Positions 9,638 through 18,790 of a stretch of DNA of 64,000 nucleotides are shown piece by piece (the first letter of the stretch is position 1; every line of letters begins with the position of its first letter). The notes under the pieces were generated by a model. It worked only from the letters and a program-made list of their open reading frames with translations. It was not told the DNA's origin and ran no database searches. The stretch covers positions 40,503-104,502 of the forward strand of contig NZ_ATDP01000090.1 in NCBI RefSeq assembly GCF_000445105.1. The letters run 5' to 3'. A program made the translations under genes and the position numbers. The DNA comes from Sphingobium lactosutens DS20. GTDB lineage: Bacteria; Pseudomonadota; Alphaproteobacteria; Sphingomonadales; Sphingomonadaceae.

Positions 9638-10516
9638 ATGTCCCACAAGCCTATTCGCAAAGCCATTTTTCCCGTTGCTGGCCTTGGCACCCGGTTCCTG
9701 CCCGCCACCAAGGCAGTGCCCAAGGAATTGCTGCCCGTCGTCGACCGGCCGCTGATCCAATATGCGGTGGATGAAGCCCGGGAAGCGGGCATCGAGCAGA
9801 TGATTTTCGTCACCGGTCGCGGCAAGGGCGCGATCGAGGATTATTTCGACATCGCCTATGAGACAGAAGCGACCCAGCGCGAGCGGGGCAAGGATCTGGG
9901 CGCGCTGGAGGGCACGCGCCTGATGCCCGGCAATGCGGTCTTCATCCGCCAGCAGGAGCCTCTGGGCCTGGGCCATGCGATCTGGGTCGCGCGCGAGATC
10001 GTGGGCGATGAACCCTTCGCCATCCTGCTGCCCGACGAATTCATGAAGGGCGCGAAGGGCAATGGGTGCCTGAAGCAGATGGTCGATGCCTATGACAAGG
10101 TCGGCGGCAATCTGGTCTGCGCGCTGGAAATCCCGATGGACGAAACGCCCAGCTATGGCGTCATCGATCCGGGCGCGCGCGACGGCGTGCTGACGGAAGT
10201 GAAGGGCTTGGTCGAAAAGCCCAAGCTGGGCACCGCGCCATCCAACCTGATCGTGCCGGGCCGCTATATCTTGCAGCCCGAGGTCATGAAGATCCTGGAA
10301 ACGCAGGAGAAGGGCGCGGGTGGAGAAATCCAGCTGACCGATGCGATGGCGTCGATGATCGGCACCCAGCCCTTCCACGGCGTGACGTTCGAAGGGCGCC
10401 GCTTCGACTGCGGGTCAAAGGCGGGGTATATCGAGGCCAATCTGGCGCTGTCGCTGGAGCGCGCGGACCTGAAGGATCATATCCGCGCCTTCGCGCAGGA
10501 GGAACTGGCGCGCTAA
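9638..10516 (+). CDS. galU: UTP-glucose-1-phosphate uridylyltransferase
   Basis: GalU makes UDP-glucose from UTP and glucose 1-phosphate, a precursor for exopolysaccharide, lipopolysaccharide and trehalose. The 292-residue product has the nucleotide-binding start AIFPVAGLGTRFLPATKAVPKELLPVVDRPLIQYAVDEA, then FVTGRGKGAIEDYFD, QQEPLGLGHAIWVA, LLPDEFM, GLVEKPK and GRYILQPEVM. The ATG at 9638 follows GGAG by five bases and matches the family start; an in-frame extension upstream does not. It converges with a 43-residue membrane ORF. Confidence 0.97.
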   Translation: MSHKPIRKAIFPVAGLGTRFLPATKAVPKELLPVVDRPLIQYAVDEAREAGIEQMIFVTGRGKGAIEDYFDIAYETEATQRERGKDLGALEGTRLMPGNAVFIRQQEPLGLGHAIWVAREIVGDEPFAILLPDEFMKGAKGNGCLKQMVDAYDKVGGNLVCALEIPMDETPSYGVIDPGARDGVLTEVKGLVEKPKLGTAPSNLIVPGRYILQPEVMKILETQEKGAGGEIQLTDAMASMIGTQPFHGVTFEGRRFDCGSKAGYIEANLALSLERADLKDHIRAFAQEELAR

Positions 10517-10525
10517 GCCGCCGGG

Positions 10526-10657
10526 TCAGGCGAGCGCCACCGCGCCGTGCAGCAGGATGGCAAGTCCGCTGATGGCGATGGCGCTCCCGACGGCCAGCTG
10601 GGCCGGATGCACCATGCGACGGATGGGGAGGGCGATGCTCTGTTCGATGCTGGACAT
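10526..10657 (-). CDS. Small single-pass membrane protein, hypothetical
   Basis: A 43-residue ORF runs from the ATG at 10657 to TGA at 10526, ending nine bases from the galU stop. The first half is basic and amphipathic (SSIEQSIALPIRRMVHPAQ) and the second half is one hydrophobic helix (AVGSAIAISGLAILLHGAVALA). No family is recognised. The high GC content makes short ORFs common by chance, so the support is the clean membrane-protein pattern and the lack of another gene in this gap. Confidence 0.4.
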   Translation of the reverse strand: MSSIEQSIALPIRRMVHPAQLAVGSAIAISGLAILLHGAVALA

Positions 10658-10728
10658 GGCAGGGATATAGGGACGATCGCATCTGCGGTCCCGTCGATTA
10701 TATCGGTCAATATGATCGCGCCAGGCGA

Positions 10729-11481
10729 TTACAGCGTCGACACCATATGGCCGCCGTCGACCACCAGTTCGGTGCCGGTCATATAGCGCCCCGCGTCCGA
10801 GGCGAGCAGCAGCAGGGCGCCATCCAGATCCTCAAACTGGCCGACACGGCGCTGGGGAATGCGCGCCACCATCGCCTGGCCCGATTTGCTGGCGAGGAAA
10901 CCGCGATTGATGTCGGTTTCGAAATAGCCGGGGCAAAGCGCGTTGACGCGGATGCCCTGGCCCGCCCATTCCAGCGCCAGCGCGCGGCTGAGCTGAACCA
11001 CCCCCGCCTTGGCCGCGGCATAGGCGGCAAGATAGGTCGACACGCGCAGGCCCAGGATCGATGCGGTATTGACGATGCTGCCGCCCTGCTGCGCGGCGAC
11101 CATGGCCCGCCCGGCCGCGCGCGCGACGCGGAAGACGCCGGACAGGTCGGTGTCGATCACATCGCCCCAGGCCGCTTCATCCATGGCGAGCGCTGGGCCG
11201 CCCTGCGCCACGCCGGCATTGTTGATGACAATGTCAAAGGCCGGCCGGTCGAAGGCGGCGTCCACCGAGGCGGGATCGCGCACGTCGATGCGCACGCAGT
11301 CGGCTTGCGCGCCCGTTGCGGCGATCTCGGCTGCCATGGCCTCCAGCCGGTCGAGCCGGCGCGCGGCCAGCGTGACCGCGACGCCATGGCGCGCCAGCAG
11401 CAGCGCGAAATGCCGGCCAAGGCCGCTCGACGCGCCAGTAACGAGCGCGCGCTTGCCGCTCAGGTCGTCAAAGATCGCCAT
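10729..11481 (-). CDS. SDR family NAD(P)-dependent oxidoreductase
   Basis: This 250-residue classical short-chain dehydrogenase has the cofactor motif TGASSGLG at residues 16-23, NNAG near residue 88, a serine in NTASILGLR, and the catalytic Y-AAAK (LAAYAAAKAGVVQLS). The C-terminus MTGTELVVDGGHMVSTL is typical of the family. The acidic or basic residue after strand two (AARRLDRL) suggests NADP preference. The substrate is unknown. It lies 18 bases downstream of ssb on the same strand and may be read from the same transcript. Confidence 0.9.
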   Translation of the reverse strand: MAIFDDLSGKRALVTGASSGLGRHFALLLARHGVAVTLAARRLDRLEAMAAEIAATGAQADCVRIDVRDPASVDAAFDRPAFDIVINNAGVAQGGPALAMDEAAWGDVIDTDLSGVFRVARAAGRAMVAAQQGGSIVNTASILGLRVSTYLAAYAAAKAGVVQLSRALALEWAGQGIRVNALCPGYFETDINRGFLASKSGQAMVARIPQRRVGQFEDLDGALLLLASDAGRYMTGTELVVDGGHMVSTL

Positions 11482-11499
11482 GGCCGGACCCCCGCCCGA

Positions 11500-12096
11500 T
11501 TAGAACGGGACTTCGTCGTCCAGATCATTGTCGAAATTGGGGCTGCCCGCGCCGCCGCGATTGCCGCCGCCCTGCGAGCGGTTGCCGCCGCCATAGCCGC
11601 CACCGCCCGATCCGCCGGACCCGCCGCCGAAATCATCATAATCGCCGCCGCCAAAGCCGCCCGATCCGCCCTGCCAGTCGCTCACGCCTTGCGAGCGGCC
11701 ACCGCCGCCACCGCCATAGCCGCCGCCCTGGCCGCCACCGCCCGGCGCGCCATCCAGCATGGTAAGGACAGAGCCAAGACCCTGGAGCACGACTTCGGTC
11801 GTGTAGCGGTCGTTACCCGACTGGTCCTGCCATTTGCGGGTGCGCAGCTGCCCTTCGATATAGACTTTGGAGCCCTTGCGCAGGAAGCGTTCGGCCACGC
11901 CCACCAGCCCTTCGGAAAAGATGGCGACGCTGTGCCATTCGGTGCGCTCCTTGCGCTCCCCGGTCATGCGGTCCTTCCAGCTTTCGGACGTGGCGATGCG
12001 CAGATTGCACACCTTGCCGCCATTCTGGAAGCTCTTGACCTCCGGGTCGGCACCCAGATTGCCGACCAGAATGACCTTGTTGACCGAGCCTGCCAT
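11500..12096 (-). CDS. ssb: Single-stranded DNA-binding protein
   Basis: SSB coats single-stranded DNA in replication, repair and recombination. The OB fold occupies residues 1-115 ([52 protein letters not shown]). It is followed by a glycine-rich linker of about 75 residues with GGG, GGY and RSQG repeats, and ends in the acidic tip DDEVPF that recruits partner proteins. The start is ATG 12096, directly after GGAGGTAAC; the frame extends upstream but the extension is not SSB-like. The length is 198 residues. Confidence 0.97.
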   Translation of the reverse strand: MAGSVNKVILVGNLGADPEVKSFQNGGKVCNLRIATSESWKDRMTGERKERTEWHSVAIFSEGLVGVAERFLRKGSKVYIEGQLRTRKWQDQSGNDRYTTEVVLQGLGSVLTMLDGAPGGGGQGGGYGGGGGGRSQGVSDWQGGSGGFGGGDYDDFGGGSGGSGGGGYGGGNRSQGGGNRGGAGSPNFDNDLDDEVPF

Positions 12097-12158
12097 GTTA
12101 CCTCCGATAGATTGATCGGCTGTTATAGTGGCCCTGATCCGAGGGTCCAGAACAAAGG

Positions 12159-14024
12159 CTAGGCCAGACCCATCGCCGTGGCCGTCCAATAGGTCAGGCC
12201 CGCCGCGACATAGGCGAGCGTGAACAGATAGCCGACCATGAATAGCGGCCATTTCCACCCGTTGGTTTCCCGTCGCGTCACCGCGATGGTGGAAATACAT
12301 TGCGGCGCGAAAATGAACCAGGCGAGGAAGGCGAGCGCGGTGGGGAGCGGCCACTGGCTGCTCAGCCGGTCGCCCAGGCTCTGTTCCAGCGCGGCTTCGT
12401 CATCGCCCGCGTCGATCGAATAGACGGTGGCGAGCGCCGACACCGCGACTTCGCGCGCCGCCATCGCCGGGATCAGCGCCAGCGAAATGTCGCGGTTGAA
12501 GCCGATTGGTTCCAGGACAACGTTGAGACCGCTCGCCACCCGGCCTGCAATCGAATGGTCGACCTGGCTGGCGGGATCGCCATCGGGGACGCGCGGGAAG
12601 CTGAGCAACACCCACAGGATGACGGTGGAGGTAAAAATGATCGTGCCCGCGCGCTTGAGGAAGATCACCGCGCGCTGCCACAGGCCGAGCAATATGTCCT
12701 GCGGGCGCGGCCATTGATATTTGGGCATTTCCATGAGGAAGCTGCCGCTCGCGCCCTTGGTCACGGTGAGGCGCAGCACCAGCGCCACCAGCATCGCGCC
12801 GACGATCCCCGCCAGATAGAGGCAGAAAAGGACGAAGCCCTGAAGGCCGATTCCATATCCTATGTCGCGGGCCGGGATGAAGGCGCCAATGATGACGGCA
12901 TAGACCGGCAGTCGCGCCGAACAGGTCATGAGTGGCGCGATCAATATGGTGGTCAGCCGGTCCTTGGGATCGGCAATGGTACGGGTCGCCATGATGCCGG
13001 GAATGGCGCAGGCGAAGGAGGAGAGGAGCGGAATGAAGGCGCGACCCGACAGGCCGACCTTTGCCATGATGCCGTCCATCAGGAAGGCGGCGCGGACCAT
13101 ATAGCCGGTCGCTTCCAGCATCAGGATGAAGAAGAAGAGGATCAGGATCTGGGGCAGGAAGACGACAACCGATCCGACGCCATTGATGACGCCGTCGACC
13201 AGGAAGGAGCGCACTATGCCATCGGGAAGGCTGTCGCGCACCAGCGTGGCGGTGGCTTCGGCCAGGCCCTCGATCATGGCGATGGGCGCTTCGGACCAGG
13301 CATAGACGGCCTGGAACATGACGAACAGCAGCGCCAGCAGCAGTGCAAGGCCGGCGACCGGGTGCAGGGCCACGCGATCGACGGCGGCGGTCAGGCGGCG
13401 CGAGGGGGTTTCGCGCACGATCCCGGCGCGGGCGATGCGTCGCGCTTCCTGCCGGGTGGCGTCGAAATCGCGCTGGGGCTGGGCGGTCGCGGGATAAGGG
13501 GCGGGCGCGCCGTTCAGCAGCGCCTCCAATTCGGTGCGCAGATGATCCAACCCGCGCTTGCGTACAGCCACGGTCGCGATGACGGGCACGCCCAGTTCGC
13601 GGGACAGGGCGGCGGCGTCCAGCTCCAGCCCGTCGCGCGTGGCAAGATCCACCATGTTGAGCGCGACGATGGTGGGCAGGCCAAGCGCGATCAGTTCGAG
13701 GGCAAAGCGCAGATGATTGTCGAGATTGGCGGCGTCGACGACGATGACCAGCGCATCGGGTCGCTTTTCGCCGACCTGTTTGCCCATCACGACGTCGCGC
13801 GTCACCTGCTCGTCGGGGCTGGCCGGATCAAGGCTGTAGGTGCCGGGCAGGTCGACCAGCTCGACCGGCCGGCCATCGGCGAGCGAGAGGCGGCCCGCCT
13901 TGCGCTCCACGGTGACGCCCGGATAATTGCCCAGTTTCTGCCGCGCGCCGGTCAGCGCGTTGAACAGCGCGCTCTTGCCGGCATTGGGATTGCCGACCAG
14001 CGCGACCAGGGGCAGGGCGCTCAT
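12159..14024 (-). CDS. feoB: Ferrous iron transporter B
   Basis: FeoB is an inner-membrane Fe2+ importer with an N-terminal GTPase-like domain. The 621-residue product shows G1 [17 protein letters not shown]3 DLPGTYSL, G4 NMVD, and then hydrophobic helices of the two Gate domains (for example [18 protein letters not shown] and [21 protein letters not shown]), with conserved cysteines in [16 protein letters not shown] and [10 protein letters not shown]. The start at ATG 14024 ([12 protein letters not shown]) overlaps the feoA stop as ATGA, so translation is coupled. No feoC is present. The protein is shorter than the 770-residue E. coli form, as in many alphaproteobacteria. Confidence 0.95.
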   Translation of the reverse strand: MSALPLVALVGNPNAGKSALFNALTGARQKLGNYPGVTVERKAGRLSLADGRPVELVDLPGTYSLDPASPDEQVTRDVVMGKQVGEKRPDALVIVVDAANLDNHLRFALELIALGLPTIVALNMVDLATRDGLELDAAALSRELGVPVIATVAVRKRGLDHLRTELEALLNGAPAPYPATAQPQRDFDATRQEARRIARAGIVRETPSRRLTAAVDRVALHPVAGLALLLALLFVMFQAVYAWSEAPIAMIEGLAEATATLVRDSLPDGIVRSFLVDGVINGVGSVVVFLPQILILFFFILMLEATGYMVRAAFLMDGIMAKVGLSGRAFIPLLSSFACAIPGIMATRTIADPKDRLTTILIAPLMTCSARLPVYAVIIGAFIPARDIGYGIGLQGFVLFCLYLAGIVGAMLVALVLRLTVTKGASGSFLMEMPKYQWPRPQDILLGLWQRAVIFLKRAGTIIFTSTVILWVLLSFPRVPDGDPASQVDHSIAGRVASGLNVVLEPIGFNRDISLALIPAMAAREVAVSALATVYSIDAGDDEAALEQSLGDRLSSQWPLPTALAFLAWFIFAPQCISTIAVTRRETNGWKWPLFMVGYLFTLAYVAAGLTYWTATAMGLA

Positions 14025-14320
14025 GCCCCGCGCTCCGACCCGAGAATCTTCGAGCCGAGAGTCTCCGGTCCCGTGCGCACGGTGACGGCGGCGGCATGGG
14101 CGCGGCGCATGGCGATGGTCATGCGACCGACACGGCAGGCGATCGGCCCGCGGCCAAGCAACCCGCCATGGTGCAGCGCCTCTACGCTCGCGCCTTCGCA
14201 CAGGCCGAATTCCCGCAGCCGCTGCGCGTCGATCGCGGACAGGCTGGTCCAGTCGATCAGGTCGACATAGGCAGGTTGGCGCAGCGGCAGGTCGGTCAGG
14301 CGCAAGGAATGATCACTCAT
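14021..14320 (-). CDS. feoA: Ferrous iron transport protein A
   Basis: FeoA is a small cytoplasmic SH3-like protein required for FeoB function. The 99 residues include the family core LREFGLCEGASVEALHHGG followed by PIACRVGRMTIAMRRAHAAAVTV. It is the first gene of a two-gene feoAB operon and overlaps feoB by four bases. A Fur-like palindrome lies 11 bases upstream, consistent with iron repression. No strong Shine-Dalgarno sequence is seen before the ATG at 14320. The C-terminal 15 residues ([15 protein letters not shown]) are extra and divergent. Confidence 0.9.
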   Translation of the reverse strand: MSDHSLRLTDLPLRQPAYVDLIDWTSLSAIDAQRLREFGLCEGASVEALHHGGLLGRGPIACRVGRMTIAMRRAHAAAVTVRTGPETLGSKILGSERGA

Positions 14321-14330
14321 GAAACGATTT

Positions 14331-14350
14331 TGCGAGTGACTATCAATACC
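14331..14350. promoter_or_regulatory. Fur-like box upstream of feoAB
   Basis: TGCGAGTGACTATCAATACC contains the dyad AGTGA-CTA-TCAAT, which matches nine of the thirteen central bases AATGATAATCATT of the classical Fur box by hand comparison. It lies just upstream of feoA, where Fur repression is expected. The site is inferred from position and similarity only. Confidence 0.5.
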
Positions 14351-14388
14351 GATGCGCGATGGCCAGAGGAATCGGTGTCGGCGCGGGA

Positions 14389-15051
14389 TCAGATGGCGGG
14401 ATAGCGCAGGCGGCCGATGAAGCGCGCAAAGCTGAGCCGTTCGCCGCCGCCCGCGTTGCGGAATTTCGCCTTTGCCTTTTCAAAGCGCATCACGTCTTCG
14501 ACCCGGCGCGCGAGGAAGGCACGGCTGTCGGCATGGTCGTCGCTTTCGTCATTGACGAAAACGAGCAGGGTCGAGGCGTAGACGGCCGAAAGCGTCATCC
14601 GCTTGGTATAATGGTTGAGGTCCGTGGCGGTATCGCCGACGGCCCGCCACATCGCATCAGCGGCGCGCCAGCCTAGCTTGCCGGCGTGAACGACATTGCC
14701 CGGCATGGCGAGAACGGCCAGCGCCCGGCGCAAGGCTTCCCGGTCGGGCGCAAGCAGGTCGAGCCGCGCTTCGACCAGCGCGAGGATCCTGCGGCGGATC
14801 GACAAAGCGGACAATTGCTCAGCGGGCAGTGCGTCCAGCATGGCCGCGTCGATGCTGGCGAACCAGGCGTCGATCATTCCCACAGCGCCATCAGCGAAGG
14901 CGAGCCGCGCAACATCGCCATCTATGCCCTGTTCCTGAGCGGCCATTGCCACAGCCTGGGGCCGCCAGCCGTCAAAGGCGGCGTGGCGGGGGAGGATCGG
15001 CGCCAGCAATGCGCGGATTTCATCGAGGGTGAGGTCGTCAGTGTCGCTCAT
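14389..15051 (-). CDS. COQ9 family protein
   Basis: This 220-residue protein belongs to the COQ9 family. In mitochondria COQ9 binds lipids and presents ubiquinone intermediates to the COQ7 hydroxylase. Family landmarks are PRHAAFDGWRPQAVAMAAQEQGI at the N-terminus, then RRRILALVEARL, AGKLGWRAADAMWRAVGDTATDLNHYTKRMTLSAVYASTLLVFVNDESDD, the COQ9 core. The last 30 residues form a basic amphipathic helix that ends in FIGRLRYPAI, compatible with membrane contact. A role in ubiquinone synthesis is inferred. It is a single gene, separated from feoA by 68 bases. Confidence 0.88.
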   Translation of the reverse strand: MSDTDDLTLDEIRALLAPILPRHAAFDGWRPQAVAMAAQEQGIDGDVARLAFADGAVGMIDAWFASIDAAMLDALPAEQLSALSIRRRILALVEARLDLLAPDREALRRALAVLAMPGNVVHAGKLGWRAADAMWRAVGDTATDLNHYTKRMTLSAVYASTLLVFVNDESDDHADSRAFLARRVEDVMRFEKAKAKFRNAGGGERLSFARFIGRLRYPAI

Positions 15052-15229
15052 GATCGCAATCTAGGACGCGCGCGCGTGGCGCACAACCATTTGCCGGGCT
15101 GTTCGTTGGGGCAGGGTTTCCGCAAAAAGGCGGCAACAAGGGTTGAAGCCGGGCGGTTCACTTCCCAATTGCCGGACCGCACCCATTATAGTTTCAATAT
15201 GAAACTCGTATAGCAAGGGAGATATCTGA

Positions 15230-16312
15230 GTGCCCAGCCTGTTCGACCCGATCCAGCTTGGCGCGATCGCCGCGCCCAACCGCATCCTGATGGCGCCGCT
15301 GACCCGCGCCCGCGCGACCCGCGATCATGTGCCGACGCCCCTGATGGTCGATTATTATCGTCAGCGCGCTTCGGCCGGCCTCATCATCAGCGAAGCGACC
15401 GGCATTTCGCGGCAGGGATTGGGATGGCCCTATGCGCCTGGTCTTTGGAGCGAGCAGCAGGTCGAGGCGTGGAAGCCCGTGACTGACGCGGTGCATGCGG
15501 CGGGCGGTCGCATCGTTGCGCAGCTGTGGCATATGGGTCGGCTGGTGCATCCTGCGGTAACAGGCGAAACACCGGTGTCGTCCAGCCCGATCGCAGCGCC
15601 GGGCCATGCGCATACCTATGAAGGCAACAAGGATTATCCCACGCCCCGCGCGCTGGAGGTTGCCGAGATACCGCAACTTCTCGACACCTATGCCCATGCC
15701 GCCCGCAACGCGATCGCGGCCGGTTTCGACGGCGTTCAGATCCATGCCGCGAACGGTTATCTGATCGACGAATTTCTGCGCGACGGCGTCAATCAGCGCA
15801 GCGACGACTATGGCGGCAGCGCGGACAATCGCGTGCGGTTGCTGCGGGAAGTGACGGGCACCGTCGTCGACGCGATCGGCGCGGATCGGACTGCTGTGCG
15901 CTTGTCGCCCAATGGCGAGACGCAGGGCACGGACGACAGCGACCCGGCAAGCCTGTTCCCGGTGGCGGCGCAGGCGCTGGACGCTTTGGGCATCGCATTT
16001 CTGGAATTGCGCGAACTGACCCCGCAAGGCACCTATGGCAGCAGCGACGTACCGCGCCAGTCGCCGCTCATCCGCCAGCACTTCAAGGGGCCGCTGATCC
16101 TCAACAGCGATTATACCAAGGAAAGCGCGCAGGCCGCGATCGACAGCGGCGTAGCGGACGGCATCGCTTTCGGCCGCCCGTTCCTGGCCAATCCCGATCT
16201 GGTCGAGCGGCTGCGCATCTACGCGCCGCTCAACGATTGGGACCCCAAGACTTTCTACAGCCAGGGGGCGGAAGGCTATACCGACTATCCGGCGCTGGAA
16301 ACGGTGGTTTAA
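15230..16312 (+). CDS. Alkene reductase, Old Yellow Enzyme family
   Basis: This 360-residue FMN enzyme is an NAD(P)H-dependent ene-reductase of the NemA/OYE type, reducing activated C=C bonds or nitro groups. It has the TIM-barrel start LFDPIQLGAIAAPNRILMAPLTRARA, the active-site region DGVQIHAANGYLIDEFLRDGVNQRSDDYGGSADNR (abbreviated; HAANGY with the catalytic His and Asn pair), then RLSPNGE and AFGRPFLANPDLVERL near the end. The start is GTG 15230 (VPSLFDPI) after AGGGAG. It stands alone and converges with ribH across a shared terminator. Confidence 0.92.
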   Translation: MPSLFDPIQLGAIAAPNRILMAPLTRARATRDHVPTPLMVDYYRQRASAGLIISEATGISRQGLGWPYAPGLWSEQQVEAWKPVTDAVHAAGGRIVAQLWHMGRLVHPAVTGETPVSSSPIAAPGHAHTYEGNKDYPTPRALEVAEIPQLLDTYAHAARNAIAAGFDGVQIHAANGYLIDEFLRDGVNQRSDDYGGSADNRVRLLREVTGTVVDAIGADRTAVRLSPNGETQGTDDSDPASLFPVAAQALDALGIAFLELRELTPQGTYGSSDVPRQSPLIRQHFKGPLILNSDYTKESAQAAIDSGVADGIAFGRPFLANPDLVERLRIYAPLNDWDPKTFYSQGAEGYTDYPALETVV

Positions 16313-16318
16313 TGGTGA

Positions 16319-16344
16319 GGGGTTCCGGCGACGGAACCCCTTTT
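16319..16344. terminator. Bidirectional terminator between the ene-reductase gene and ribH
   Basis: GGGGTTCC and GGAACCCC form a perfect 8-bp stem with a 6-base loop, followed by TTTTC on the plus strand. On the minus strand it is followed by a short CTCACC. It separates the two convergent genes. Confidence 0.75.
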
Positions 16345-16347
16345 CAC

Positions 16348-16770
16348 TTATGCGCCGAAGCGATCGCGCAGGGCCAGCATGGCGATGGCGGCCTTGGCCG
16401 CTTCGCCGCCCTTGTCCTTCTGATCGGGACGGGCGCGCACCAGCGCCTGTTCCTCATTCTCGACGGTCAAGATGCCGTTGCCGATGGGGATGCCATCCAT
16501 GCTGAGCGCCATCAGGCCACGCGCGCTTTCGTTCGACACGACTTCGAAATGATAGGTTTCGCCGCGGATCACGACGCCGATCGCGATGAAGCCGTCATAG
16601 CGGCCGGTTTCCGCCGCCATTGCGACCGCGCCGGGGATTTCGAGCGCGCCCGGCACGGTCACGACGTCATGGCGATGCCCCTGTTCCTCCAGCGCCGCCT
16701 TGGCGCCTTCAATCAGCAGGTCATTGAGATGGTCGTAGAAGCGTGCCTCGACGATCAGGAATTTGGCCAT
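16348..16770 (-). CDS. ribH: 6,7-dimethyl-8-ribityllumazine synthase
   Basis: RibH condenses 5-amino-6-ribitylaminouracil with 3,4-dihydroxybutanone 4-phosphate in the penultimate step of riboflavin synthesis. The 140-residue product has the substrate loops [23 protein letters not shown] and [23 protein letters not shown], with the catalytic His in TYHFE. It lacks an N-terminal extension. It ends the minus-strand riboflavin cluster and starts 11 bases after the ribBX stop. Confidence 0.95.
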   Translation of the reverse strand: MAKFLIVEARFYDHLNDLLIEGAKAALEEQGHRHDVVTVPGALEIPGAVAMAAETGRYDGFIAIGVVIRGETYHFEVVSNESARGLMALSMDGIPIGNGILTVENEEQALVRARPDQKDKGGEAAKAAIAMLALRDRFGA

Positions 16771-16781
16771 GTCGATAATCC

Positions 16782-18071
16782 TTACACTGTGATCGGACGC
16801 TGCCCAACCACGGCCAGGTCATAGCCGTCAAGCGCGACCAGACTGTGCTGGCTGTTGGTCAGCAGGATCATGTCATGCACGCCGAGTTCCGCGAGCAACT
16901 GCGCGCCCACGCCATAGTCGCGCAGTTCGTCCATGTCGCCCGTAGCCGCGCCCTTTGCCGCATAGCGGGCGATGGAGGTCGACAGGAAATCGCCGGCGTC
17001 CGATCCGGCCAGCAGTACGATCAGGCCCGCGCCCTCGCGACCGATCATTTCCATCGAACGGGCCAGCAGATCGCTGCGTTTCCCCTGCGCGCCATAGATA
17101 TCGTCCATCAGCGACAGCTGGTGCATGCGCACCAGCGTCGGCTGATCGGGCACGACATGGCCCTTTTGCAGCACCATCTGTTCGGTGCGGGTCGCGCGGT
17201 TGTAGAAGCTGATCGCCTTCCATTCGCCACCCCATTTGCTGGTGAAGCTGGTTTCGGCGCGCCGTTCGACCATATGGTCGTGGCGGCGGCGATAGGCGAT
17301 CAGATCGCGGATCGTCCCGATCTTCATCCTGTGCTTGCGGGCGAAGGGGATGAGGTCGTCCAGCCGCGCCATGGTGCCGTCATCCTTCATCACCTCGCAG
17401 ATGACACCGGAGGGATTGAGGCCGGCCAGACGCGCGACATCGACTGCCGCTTCGGTATGGCCGGTGCGCACGAGGACGCCGCCATCCTTTGCGACCAGCG
17501 GGAAGACGTGGCCGGGGGTCACGATGTCGGCGCGTCCCTTCGACCCGTCGATCGCGACGGAGATGGTGCGGGCGCGGTCGGCCGCGCTGATGCCGGTGGT
17601 GACGCCTTCGCGCGCCTCGATCGACACGGTGAAGGCGGTTTCGTGCCGGGTGCCGTTGTTGCGGCTCATCAGTTCCAGCCCCAGATGGTCGACCCGGTCG
17701 CGCGTCATGGCAAGGCAGATGAGACCGCGGCCATGAGTCGCCATGAAGTTGATCGCATCGGGCGTCGCCATTTGCGCGGGGATGACGAGGTCGCCTTCAT
17801 TTTCCCGGTCTTCGTCATCGACCAGGATGAACATGCGGCCGTTGCGCGCTTCGTTGATGATCTCTTCGGGACTCGCGAGCGCGGTGCCGCCTTCGCGCTT
17901 CAGCAGATAGGCTTCCAGCTTGCCCAGCGTCTCGGCGGTCGGGTTCCAGTCGGCTTCGCCCAGCTTGCGCAGGGAATTGGCATGAAGGCCGGCCGCGCGG
18001 GCTAGACCGGAGCGGGACATGCCGCCTTCATTGACGAGGTTGCGGACGGTATCGAGCAGGGCAGACGACAT
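16782..18071 (-). CDS. ribBX: DHBP synthase with N-terminal HTH and degenerate GTP cyclohydrolase II domain (RibBX)
   Basis: The enzyme makes 3,4-dihydroxy-2-butanone 4-phosphate from ribulose 5-phosphate for riboflavin. Three parts are visible in 429 residues. Residues 18-60 look like an XRE-type helix-turn-helix ([20 protein letters not shown]). Residues 65-280 form the active DHBP domain, with [19 protein letters not shown] and [16 protein letters not shown]. Residues 285-429 resemble GTP cyclohydrolase II, but the three zinc cysteines are gone: the H-S-E-C...C-D-C region reads [20 protein letters not shown]. This matches the RibBX class described in Proteobacteria. The start is ATG 18071, because the longer frame would be read through a palindromic operator. 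Riboflavin control or repression is inferred. Confidence 0.9.
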   Translation of the reverse strand: MSSALLDTVRNLVNEGGMSRSGLARAAGLHANSLRKLGEADWNPTAETLGKLEAYLLKREGGTALASPEEIINEARNGRMFILVDDEDRENEGDLVIPAQMATPDAINFMATHGRGLICLAMTRDRVDHLGLELMSRNNGTRHETAFTVSIEAREGVTTGISAADRARTISVAIDGSKGRADIVTPGHVFPLVAKDGGVLVRTGHTEAAVDVARLAGLNPSGVICEVMKDDGTMARLDDLIPFARKHRMKIGTIRDLIAYRRRHDHMVERRAETSFTSKWGGEWKAISFYNRATRTEQMVLQKGHVVPDQPTLVRMHQLSLMDDIYGAQGKRSDLLARSMEMIGREGAGLIVLLAGSDAGDFLSTSIARYAAKGAATGDMDELRDYGVGAQLLAELGVHDMILLTNSQHSLVALDGYDLAVVGQRPITV

Positions 18072-18107
18072 GGCAGGACTCCAATCCCTATTTTGGGATG
18101 GCGACCA

Positions 18108-18127
18108 TATCACATTGCAATGTGATA
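18108..18127. promoter_or_regulatory. Perfect 20-bp palindrome in the ribBX promoter
   Basis: TATCACATTGCAATGTGATA is a perfect 20-base palindrome, 36 bases upstream of the ribBX start and 15 bases past the ribE stop. Its size and symmetry fit an operator for a dimeric repressor. ribBX itself encodes an N-terminal helix-turn-helix. No FMN riboswitch consensus is visible here. Confidence 0.7.
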
Positions 18128-18141
18128 AAATCAAGCCTCGA

Positions 18142-18756
18142 TCACATCATTCCCGAGCGCAGCGTCTGCATCCGGTCGAGATAGCGCGCCAGAACGTCGA
18201 TCTCGAGATTGAAGGCGCGACCATCTTCCAGTTTGTCGAGGGTCGTGGCGGCGGCGGTGTGGGGGATGATGTTGAGCCCGAAATCCACGCTGCCGTCGGG
18301 CCGATCCTCCACGCTGTTGACGGTCAGCGAGATGCCGTCGACGGTGATCGATCCCTTGGTGGCCAGCGCGGTCGCGAGCTGCTGCGGCGCGCGGATGACG
18401 AGGCGGATCGAATCGCCCTCCGACTGTGCGGATACAAGATGGCCCACGGCATCGACATGGCCGGTGACGATATGGCCCCCCAATTCATCGCCGACCTTGA
18501 GCGCGCGCTCCAGGTTGAGCCGGCCGCCCTCCCGCCAAAGCCCCGGCGCGGTGCGCGCGACGGTTTCGGCCGACAGGTCGACCGCGAACCAGTCGTCGCC
18601 CTTGTCCACCACGGTGAGGCACGCGCCAGAACAGGCGATCGACGCGCCGATCGCGACGCTGTCCATCGCATAGCCGCAGCCGATGACGAGCCGCAGGTCG
18701 CCGCGCTGCTCATGGGCGCGGATGGTGCCGATGTCGGTGATGATGCCGGTGAACAT
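18142..18756 (-). CDS. ribE: Riboflavin synthase, alpha subunit
   Basis: Riboflavin synthase dismutates two 6,7-dimethyl-8-ribityllumazine molecules into riboflavin and the pyrimidine substrate of RibH. The 204 residues form two similar lumazine-binding repeats: MFTGIITDIGTI, SIACSGACLTVV and VNLERALKVGDELGGHIVTGHVDAVG in the first, and GSITVDGISLTVNSV with FGLNIIPHTAAATTLDKLEDGRAFNLEIDVLARYL in the second (each quoted in part). The gene sits between ribD and ribBX on the minus strand, with gaps of 34 and 70 bases; the second gap holds the ribBX operator. Confidence 0.95.
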   Translation of the reverse strand: MFTGIITDIGTIRAHEQRGDLRLVIGCGYAMDSVAIGASIACSGACLTVVDKGDDWFAVDLSAETVARTAPGLWREGGRLNLERALKVGDELGGHIVTGHVDAVGHLVSAQSEGDSIRLVIRAPQQLATALATKGSITVDGISLTVNSVEDRPDGSVDFGLNIIPHTAAATTLDKLEDGRAFNLEIDVLARYLDRMQTLRSGMM

Positions 18757-18790
18757 ATGCCTTGCCCCGCTACGCAGAATGGAAGGTCGC

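Noticed and set aside
12300..14270. Plus-strand ORF of 656 codons opposite feoB
   Set aside because: FeoB on the other strand has all expected motifs; the antisense product has none.
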